Under the pieces are notes generated by a model. It saw only the letters and a program-made list of their open reading frames with translations. It made no database searches and was not told where the DNA came from. The translations under genes were made by a program, and so were the position numbers. From Enterocloster asparagiformis (lineage in GTDB: Bacteria > Bacillota > Clostridia > Lachnospirales > Lachnospiraceae): a DNA stretch of 64,000 nucleotides. Shown piece by piece: positions 58,046 through 64,000 of the stretch. The DNA is taken from assembly GCA_018380885.1 (NCBI GenBank), contig JAGZSY010000016.1, positions 1 to 64,000 on the forward strand, written 5' to 3'. The number at the start of each line of letters is the position of its first letter. The first letter of the stretch is position 1.

Positions 58046-60313
58046 CGGCATATTTGACTGTCCAAGCGCCTCCAGCACCCGCTCCTCGGTCATGGGAATC
58101 TCATGGAAGCGGATTCCGATGGCATTTTCCACCGCGCTGGCGATGGCCGCCGCGGTGGGCACCAGGCCGCACTCTCCCACGCCCTTGGCCCCAAAGGGCC
58201 CGCTGGGCTCGTTGGTCTCCACCAGGATAGTCTCGATCTGCGGAACCTCCATCACAGTGGGCAGGTAATATTTGTGGAAGCTGTCCTGGGCCTGTTTTCC
58301 GTGGGCATCGTAGAGAATCTGCTCGCTCAGGGCGTATCCGATGCCCTGGAGCACGGAGCCCTGAATCTGCCCCTCCACAATGTCCGGGTTGATGGCCCGG
58401 CCCACGTCGTGGGCAGCCACCACACGCAGCACGGTCACCTGGCCGGTCCTGGTGTCCACCTCCACCTCCGCGAAGTGGGCGTGCCACGGCGGCGCGTTGA
58501 AGGGCACTGTCTGGCCCAGGCCCACGATCTGCCGGTTGTTCCGGTGCAGCAGGTGGGCCGCCTCCTTCAGGGTCATGGACTCCTTGCCGTCCACCGTGAT
58601 CCGTCCGTTTTCCATGTCCAGGCTCTCCTGCGGCGCTCCCATCTGTTCGGCCAAAAAGGCGAACAGCTTTTCTCTGGCGTCTTTGCCGGCCGCGTTCACC
58701 GCCGTTCCCGCGGAATAGAGGGTTCTGCTGGCATGGCTGCCGATATCATAGGGCGTGCTCTGGGTGTCCCCGAACACTATGTGCACCTGGTCCACATCAA
58801 TACCCAGGGAGGAGGCCGCCACCTGTGAGAGCGTGGTCGCGATGCCCTGCCCCATGTCCGGCACGCCAGCCGCCAGCTGGGCGGAGCCGTCCTCCTGGAT
58901 CGCCAGGTACGCGTTGTCAAATTCCACGGCAAAGGGCCAGGAATTGCTCAGATGGGTTCCCGCCGCCATGCCGATCCCGCGGACCTTATAGGGCTTGTCG
59001 CCGGCCTTCGCTTCCCGTCGGCGCTCCCATCCGATCTGCTTAGCCCCCCGCTCGATGCACTCCGCCAGCCCCACCGTGGCGCAGGGATAGGGCGGAAGCC
59101 AGGGCGCGTAGGGCGTCATAACATTTTTAAGCCGCAGCTCAACGCTGTCCATTCCCAGCTTTTCCGCCATCAGGTCCATGGTGGACTCCACCGCGAAATT
59201 CCCCTGGGGATTTCCAAATCCTCTCATTGCCCCCGCGGTGGTGGTATTTGTGTAAACGCACAGCCCGTCGTACATCACGTTGGGAATCTGGTAAATGCTG
59301 ATGTTCGTGACGCCCAGCACCGCCGTCACGTCAGGGCCGGCGCAGGCGTAAGCGCCCGTGTTCAGCACCGCGTTTAAGTAAAGGGATTTCAGCGTGCCGT
59401 CCTTCATGGCCCCCAGCTTTACCGTGATATAGCCGGAATGCCTGGTGGGCGATGCGATAAAATCTTCCTTGCGGTCGTAGACCAGGCGCACCGGCCTTTT
59501 CGCCATGATCGCCAGTGCGGCCGCGATGGGCTCCGCCTTGGCGCTGGTCCCCACATGGGAGCCGAAGGCTCCGCCGATGTAGGGCGGATTGAGCACCCGG
59601 ACGCTGCTGGCCGGAAGGCCGAACAGTTTGGCCAAAAGCCCTCTTAAGGGATGGGGGCTCTGGGTGGTGGACCACACGGTCAGCTTTCCCGACCTGGTGA
59701 AGCTGGCCACCGCGGACTGGGTCTCCAGCTGGCAGTGCTTCACCACCGGGAGTTTATAGTGCTCTTCAATGACCACGTCGCTCTGTTCAAACCCCTGGCC
59801 GATATCCCCCATGGGCAGCTTTGCCATTCCGGCGATGTTGTTGCCCAGAAAACAGGGATGGACCGCGGGGGCCTCCGGCTTCATGGCCTCCAGCGGATCG
59901 AATACCGCCGGGAGCTCCTCATATTCCACACGGATCAGCTTCAGGGCCTCCAGGGCAATCTCCTCGCTGTCGGCCGCCACGGCCGCCACCTCGTCGCCCA
60001 CATAGCGCAGCTCCCGGTTGAAAATCTGCTCATCCTCCACGGGCACCGCCGGGGGGTTGGCCTCGCTGCAGGAGCTGTTGTACCGGACGTCCGTGGTATT
60101 TTCCCAGGTCGCCACCGCGGCCACTCCGGGCAGCGCTTCCGCCTGGGAGACGTCGATGGACACGATGCGCGCGTGGGGGTACGGACTCCGCAAAACCTTG
60201 GCGTGCAGCATTCCGGGGAAATTTAGGTCGGTTGTGAAAACAGCTTCCCCCGTCACCTTCTCCACCGCGTCGATTCTGGGAATTGATCTGCCTACTGCTC
60301 CTTCAGGTTTCAT
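58040..60313 (-). CDS. Xanthine-dehydrogenase-family molybdopterin-binding subunit (XdhA/CoxL-like)
   Basis: 757 residues. The N-terminal aldehyde-oxidase hammerhead domain (VTGEAVFTTDLNFPGMLHAKVLRSP) is followed by the molybdopterin-binding domains with GGAFGSH, RGFGNPQ, QGSVLQGIGYALSE and the catalytic-glutamate motif KGVGECG near the C-terminus. It hydroxylates a nitrogen heterocycle or aldehyde. The xanthine-specific residues cannot be confirmed by eye. Its ATG overlaps the stop of the [2Fe-2S] gene (ATGA), indicating coupling. Confidence 0.92.
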   Translation of the reverse strand: MKPEGAVGRSIPRIDAVEKVTGEAVFTTDLNFPGMLHAKVLRSPYPHARIVSIDVSQAEALPGVAAVATWENTTDVRYNSSCSEANPPAVPVEDEQIFNRELRYVGDEVAAVAADSEEIALEALKLIRVEYEELPAVFDPLEAMKPEAPAVHPCFLGNNIAGMAKLPMGDIGQGFEQSDVVIEEHYKLPVVKHCQLETQSAVASFTRSGKLTVWSTTQSPHPLRGLLAKLFGLPASSVRVLNPPYIGGAFGSHVGTSAKAEPIAAALAIMAKRPVRLVYDRKEDFIASPTRHSGYITVKLGAMKDGTLKSLYLNAVLNTGAYACAGPDVTAVLGVTNISIYQIPNVMYDGLCVYTNTTTAGAMRGFGNPQGNFAVESTMDLMAEKLGMDSVELRLKNVMTPYAPWLPPYPCATVGLAECIERGAKQIGWERRREAKAGDKPYKVRGIGMAAGTHLSNSWPFAVEFDNAYLAIQEDGSAQLAAGVPDMGQGIATTLSQVAASSLGIDVDQVHIVFGDTQSTPYDIGSHASRTLYSAGTAVNAAGKDAREKLFAFLAEQMGAPQESLDMENGRITVDGKESMTLKEAAHLLHRNNRQIVGLGQTVPFNAPPWHAHFAEVEVDTRTGQVTVLRVVAAHDVGRAINPDIVEGQIQGSVLQGIGYALSEQILYDAHGKQAQDSFHKYYLPTVMEVPQIETILVETNEPSGPFGAKGVGECGLVPTAAAIASAVENAIGIRFHEIPMTEERVLEALGQSNMPR

Positions 60314-60822
60314 CCGCCATACCTCCCTTCCGCTTCCAGGCGCTCGTTTCTCAGCCGGATGGCTTTGGCCGCCAGCTCAACCGCCTCCTCGATTTTCACA
60401 TAACCCGTACAGCGGCAGATATTTCCCGCCAGCGCCGTGCGAATCTCCTCCCGGGTGGGGTCCGGCTTTCGGTCCAGCAGCGCCTTGGCGGACAACACCA
60501 TGCCGGGCGTACAGAATCCGCACTGCACGGCGCCCGCGTCCACAAACGCCTGCTGGATCGGATGTAATTTTCCATTTTCTTCCAAACCTTCGATGGTAAC
60601 AACGCTGGTCCCCTCCGCCTTGACGGACGGCACCATACAGGAGTTGACCGCATCCCCGTCCATGATCACGGTGCAGGCCCCGCACTCCCCCTGGCCGCAG
60701 CCCTTCTTGGTGCCGGTCAGGTTCAGGCGGTCCCGGAGCGTGTCGGCCAGCATCTCAAAGGGCTCCACCGCCACCGCAGTTTCTTTTCCATTTAATGTAA
60801 AATGAATCAACTGGTTATCCAT
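60310..60822 (-). CDS. Xanthine-dehydrogenase-family [2Fe-2S] subunit (XdhC/CoxS-like)
   Basis: 170 residues from ATG 60822 with AAAGGAGG upstream; the longer open frame to 60945 overlaps the FAD gene. Two clusters: plant-type ferredoxin ligands C42, C47, C50, C62 (GCGQGECGAC) and the second pair of motifs C101/C104 (CGFCTPG) and C136/C138 (CRCTGY). It passes electrons between the molybdenum site and the FAD subunit. It overlaps both neighbours by 4-8 bases. Confidence 0.94.
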   Translation of the reverse strand: MDNQLIHFTLNGKETAVAVEPFEMLADTLRDRLNLTGTKKGCGQGECGACTVIMDGDAVNSCMVPSVKAEGTSVVTIEGLEENGKLHPIQQAFVDAGAVQCGFCTPGMVLSAKALLDRKPDPTREEIRTALAGNICRCTGYVKIEEAVELAAKAIRLRNERLEAEGRYGG

Positions 60823-61696
60823 GCGCCTCCTCCTTTCTCCCCGCGTCCTCCCAGGCTGTGGAGAGGGCTTCCTCGACCAGGGCGGGCAGAACCTCCAGCC
60901 GGTATTTTCTGGAGCCGCGCACCAGGCTGTCCCTGGGATTGGCATTCTTTAAGGCCAATGCTCCGGCCTGGGCCCACAGGGCGGCCCCGCCCTCCTGGCC
61001 CATGAGAAATTGCTCGGCCTGGGCCGCCCTCACCGGCCCAACGCCCACCGGTGCCATGGCGATCCGCACGTCCTTCACCAGACCGTCCTGCCGTCTGATC
61101 CAGGCGGCCACACACAGCATGGGCAGCGCCAGGGCCTTGCGCTGCTGCAGCCTCACGTACCCGCTGCCGGTCCCAGCTTCCGCCGGAACCAGAAAACAGG
61201 TGAGGATGCTTTTGCCGCTGTCCACGCGGCTCCTGCCGAATCCCGCGTACAGCTCCTCCACCGGAACCACGGCTTCCTCCCGGCCGGTCAGAATCCTGGC
61301 CTTGGCTCCCATCGCCACCAGCGCCACCGCGCTGTCCGCCGCGGGCTGGGCGTTTACCACATTGCCCGCCAGGGTGCTGGAATTGCGAATCTGATTGGAG
61401 CCCACCATGGAGGACGCCTGGGCCAGGCACGCCGCAGCCTCCTGCACAAGCTCGCTCGCCGCAGCCTGGTTGTGCGTAACTCCCGCCCCGATGAGGATCG
61501 TCTGATCCCGTTTTTCGATCTGTCTCAGCTCTTTTATCTTGGTGATATCCACCAGAACGTCCGGACAGTGCTTGCCATCCTTGATGTCCAGCACCAAATC
61601 CGTTCCCCCGGCCATCACCCTGGCTTTCCCCGTATGCTTCTGCAGCAGGCCGGCGGCTTCCTCCACCGTCTGCGGCACATAATAAGCCTGAACCAT
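60815..61696 (-). CDS. Xanthine-dehydrogenase-family FAD-binding subunit (XdhB/CoxM-like)
   Basis: 293 residues. FAD-binding motifs AGGTDLVLDIK (about 29-39) and SSTLAGNVVNAQPAAD (about 105-120), then the CO-dehydrogenase flavoprotein C-terminal domain. It completes a three-subunit molybdenum hydroxylase with the two genes downstream. A GGAGAGAGGGGG ribosome site precedes the ATG. It overlaps the [2Fe-2S] gene by 8 bases. Confidence 0.92.
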   Translation of the reverse strand: MVQAYYVPQTVEEAAGLLQKHTGKARVMAGGTDLVLDIKDGKHCPDVLVDITKIKELRQIEKRDQTILIGAGVTHNQAAASELVQEAAACLAQASSMVGSNQIRNSSTLAGNVVNAQPAADSAVALVAMGAKARILTGREEAVVPVEELYAGFGRSRVDSGKSILTCFLVPAEAGTGSGYVRLQQRKALALPMLCVAAWIRRQDGLVKDVRIAMAPVGVGPVRAAQAEQFLMGQEGGAALWAQAGALALKNANPRDSLVRGSRKYRLEVLPALVEEALSTAWEDAGRKEEAHG

Positions 61697-61786
61697 ATAC
61701 AGCCCCCTCTCTCCTGCGCGGCGGGCGACGCGGCCTGCGCCGCGGATATTCCCGCCGCATTACGCCTGCGGCCGATCACTGCTCCA

Positions 61787-61875
61787 CCGACAATCCTTGC
61801 GGACGGCTCCCGCTTCACCGCCAGCCTCTGCGGCCGGCAGCTCCGCCGCCGACAATCCCCGCGGACGGCTCCCGC
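61787..61875. repeat. 27-base direct repeat upstream of the FAD subunit gene
   Basis: CCGACAATCC..GCGGACGGCTCCCGC occurs at 61787-61813 and 61849-61875, differing at two positions, with partly matching flanks (CTGCGGCC...GCTCC) that extend the unit to about 50 bases at a 62-base period. It fills the 185-base gap between the MocA-like gene and the FAD subunit gene. Confidence 0.6.
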
Positions 61876-61881
61876 CGCCTT

Positions 61882-62487
61882 CTACCCGGCCGCCAGCGCC
61901 GCCAATATTTTCCGGTAATCCGCGGGCGTATCCATATCCATCACGCACCTCATATCCTCTGTCTCCATATAGCGCGCGGCCCCGTCAAAGGCTTTCAGCG
62001 CGCCCTTTAAGCCCATCTCCCCGTTGTAGTCCAGAATCTGTCCGATACAGGACGCGGAGATCACCGGCGGATGTCCCTTTCTCATGCGGTAGGACGGATA
62101 GGCCACCAGGCAGTCCCCGCCGGCCTCATAGACCTTTAAAAGCTGCCGGATCATCCGGCCCGTCACCAGAGGATAGTCCACCGGGAGGATCAGAAACGCG
62201 CCGGTCTCCGGTCTCAACGCCTGGATTCCGGCCTTCACGGAGGTAAACATCCCCTCCCCGAACCGGGGATTTTGCGCAATGTACGCCCCGCTTCCGTTCA
62301 GGTGGCGCTCCACCTCCTCCCCCCGGTAACCGGTGACCACTATGATCCGGTCCGCCACGGACTGCAGCATCTCCACCTGCCTGCGGATCACCGTGGTTTC
62401 CCCCAGCGGCAGGAGTGGCTTGAGCTCCCCCATCCGGGAAGAATAACCGGCAGCCAGAAGCACCGCTTCCACACAGGTCCTTTTCAC
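61882..62487 (-). CDS. MocA/MobA-like nucleotidyltransferase (molybdenum cofactor cytidylyltransferase family)
   Basis: 201 residues from a GTG at 62487 with GGAGGAGG 7 bases upstream; the open frame extends further but without a start signal. Nucleotidyltransferase fold motifs LLAAGYSSRMG with KPLLPLG (about 9-29), VTGYRGEEVERHL, and LPVDYPLVTG for metal binding, plus a late DMDTPADY. It probably attaches CMP or GMP to molybdopterin for the hydroxylase encoded next to it. Confidence 0.88.
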   Translation of the reverse strand: MKRTCVEAVLLAAGYSSRMGELKPLLPLGETTVIRRQVEMLQSVADRIIVVTGYRGEEVERHLNGSGAYIAQNPRFGEGMFTSVKAGIQALRPETGAFLILPVDYPLVTGRMIRQLLKVYEAGGDCLVAYPSYRMRKGHPPVISASCIGQILDYNGEMGLKGALKAFDGAARYMETEDMRCVMDMDTPADYRKILAALAAG

Positions 62488-62606
62488 AATGGCACCTCCT
62501 CCCCATCCCGCCCCGGACTTCCGCCGGGGCGGATGGCAAATCATTACCGGCGGGCTGCGCCTTTTGCCATGCACCCGGCACAGCCTCCGCGCAGACCGCC
62601 TCTCAG

Positions 62607-64000
62607 TTATTGTCCCGATGCAGCCCTGGCATTTAACAGTGAATTTTTCACCAATGTCCTGGCAATCTGCACCTTATACTCGTTTTTCGACAGCGGGATG
62701 GCGCCGCTCAGCGCGATCTCGGCCGCCTCTGCGGCCAGCTCCTCCGTTATCTCCTTGCCGGCGATAAACGCCTCGGCCGCTGCGGCCCTCAGCGGAATCG
62801 GGGCCACGGCGCCCAGCACGATCCTGGCGTCCGCCACCTTTCCGCCCTCAAGCTTGTAAGCCGCCGCCACACTGACCACGGCGAAATCGTGGGAATCACG
62901 CACGCGGTACTTGTCATACCCCATTTTGTACTCCCTCATGGAGACGGGAACCACAATTTCCGTTACAATCTCATCCTCATCCACCAGCCGGCAGTGGGCC
63001 TTCTTCATCATATCGCCGATCTTCTCCCGGCGTTTGTTGGTAACGATCTCCGCGTCCATAGCCGTCAGCACGGTGGCCACATCCGAGGGGTTGACCGCCA
63101 GGCAGCCGCAGTTAAAGCACCGCTTGGCCTCCTCCTGTACCGCCTCCCAGGACAGCCCGTAGGAGTCCTCCAGATGCAGTCCCCGCTCCTCCTTAGGCCG
63201 CTCCGGAAGCTTCGCCCCCTGGGAATGGCAGGTGCTGGAGGCGTCGAACTTCACAAGCTCTCCCAAGGGATGCTCGTGGTTTTTCGCCGGCTGTCCGGTC
63301 ATAAAGCTGTCCACGAACACAGCCGCTTTCTTTCCGTCCGCAATTGCGTCCACCACGGTCTTGGGGCCCGTGGTCACGTCGCCCACCGCGAATACCTTGG
63401 GGATGCTGGTCTTTAACGTATCCGGCTCCACGGAAATAAGTCCGCGGTTTACCTTCAGCTCCAGCTCCTCGCCCAGGAAGGACAAGTCCGTTTTCTGTCC
63501 CACCGCCATGAGGATGGAATTTCCTTCCAGCCGCGTGGTGTCGTCCTCGTCGTATGCCGGGGCGAAATGTCCGTTTTCGTCGAACACCTGGGTGCACCGT
63601 TTCAGCACCAATCCTGTGATCTGTCCGTCCTGTCTGAGAATCTCCTTGGGCCCCCAGGAATTCATGATGGTGATTCCCTCTTCCCTGGCCCTGGCCACCT
63701 CTTCCTCGCTGGCCGGCATGTGCTTCTCGTCCTCCAGGCAGGCCATAATAACATTGGCTGCCCCCAGGCGTTTTGCAGTGATGGCCACGTCCACGGCCAC
63801 GTTGCCTCCGCCCACTACGATAATGTCCTTGCCGATCTTGCTCTCCATCCACTTGTTGACTTCGATGAGGAAATCCAGGCCAAAGGTGGTCAGCTCCTCG
63901 CCGTCCAGCCCGATTAACGGCCGTTTCCAGGCTCCGGTATTTAAAAATACGCTGTCAAACTGTTCCACCAGATCGCTGACCGGAATATCCCGGCCGATTT
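62607..64000 (-). CDS. GltD-like FAD/NAD(P)H oxidoreductase fused to a CoxM-type flavoprotein domain (partial)
   Basis: The reading frame stays open past the window edge, so the N-terminus is missing; 463 codons plus the stop are visible. The visible N-terminal part is the second half of a GltD/NfnB-like module: nucleotide fold VVGGGNVAVDVA, and the FAD-site motif VFAVGDVTTGPKTVVDAIADGKKAA. After a CFNCGCLAVNPSD linker the C-terminus (about 115-170 residues) matches the end of a FAD_binding_5 domain and a CO_deh_flav_C domain (ARIVLGAVAPIPLRAAAAEAF). Such fusions accompany clostridial molybdenum hydroxylases and would connect them to NAD(P)H or ferredoxin. First visible gene of the operon. 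Confidence 0.85.
   Translation of the reverse strand, partial: IGRDIPVSDLVEQFDSVFLNTGAWKRPLIGLDGEELTTFGLDFLIEVNKWMESKIGKDIIVVGGGNVAVDVAITAKRLGAANVIMACLEDEKHMPASEEEVARAREEGITIMNSWGPKEILRQDGQITGLVLKRCTQVFDENGHFAPAYDEDDTTRLEGNSILMAVGQKTDLSFLGEELELKVNRGLISVEPDTLKTSIPKVFAVGDVTTGPKTVVDAIADGKKAAVFVDSFMTGQPAKNHEHPLGELVKFDASSTCHSQGAKLPERPKEERGLHLEDSYGLSWEAVQEEAKRCFNCGCLAVNPSDVATVLTAMDAEIVTNKRREKIGDMMKKAHCRLVDEDEIVTEIVVPVSMREYKMGYDKYRVRDSHDFAVVSVAAAYKLEGGKVADARIVLGAVAPIPLRAAAAEAFIAGKEITEELAAEAAEIALSGAIPLSKNEYKVQIARTLVKNSLLNARAASGQ

Overview
The window is a GC-rich piece of an anaerobic Firmicutes chromosome. I infer a high-GC member of the Lachnospiraceae/Clostridia, such as the Enterocloster/Lachnoclostridium group. 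The inference rests on two NAD-linked [FeFe]-hydrogenase operons, strong AGGAGG ribosome binding sites, TTGACA/TATAAT promoters, several Opp/Dpp transporters and a molybdenum-hydroxylase gene set. The genus is not proven by the sequence. No rRNA, tRNA, CRISPR array, transposase or prophage gene was seen.

Region 1 (1-12.9 kb) is hydrogen metabolism. A plus-strand operon (hydC, HATPase, small [2Fe-2S] protein, hydB, hydA) encodes a bifurcating-type NAD-dependent hydrogenase. It meets a LacI-family gene and a second, minus-strand hydCBA operon. In that second operon the NuoF-like subunit is fused to a complete GltD/NfnB-like NAD(P)H:FAD module. Both operons have an upstream inverted repeat of the form TTGTATY-N6-RATACAA; in the second the N6 is the -35 box itself.

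Region 2 (12.9-23.2 kb, minus) is an apparent D-amino-acid or N-acyl-D-amino-acid/peptide scavenging locus: creatininase-like amidase, peptide-binding lipoprotein, DppBCDF, N-acyl-D-amino-acid deacylase, then a DauR-like regulator, RidA and a D-threonine aldolase/D-serine dehydratase-like enzyme. Region 3 (23.7-32 kb, minus) holds a two-component system, an alkylsulfatase-like metallo-beta-lactamase protein and a stand-alone 1067-residue protein with a sacsin-type ATPase domain and a C-terminal DUF3883-like EVK domain, a possible defence gene.

Region 4 (32.2-43.4 kb) is a second scavenging locus: a LysR regulator convergent with a long minus-strand operon of peptide-binding lipoprotein, DppBCDF, two tandem ATC-hydrolase paralogues, an M20 hydrolase and another N-acyl-D-amino-acid deacylase. 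Region 5 (43.7-57.8 kb) contains a DUF2157/GDYXXLXY membrane pair; an operon of YfcC transporter, M20 peptidase and tyrosine phenol-lyase/tryptophanase-like lyase; a YitT protein; a DUF3100 transporter pair with an amidohydrolase; two LysR regulators; and an old-yellow-enzyme family flavoprotein.

Region 6 (58-64 kb, minus, running off the window) is a molybdenum-hydroxylase operon: a GltD-CoxM fusion (partial), a MocA-like nucleotidyltransferase, and the FAD, [2Fe-2S] and molybdopterin subunits of a xanthine-dehydrogenase-type enzyme. Together the genes describe an amino-acid- and heterocycle-scavenging fermenter that disposes of electrons through ferredoxin, NAD(P)H and H2.
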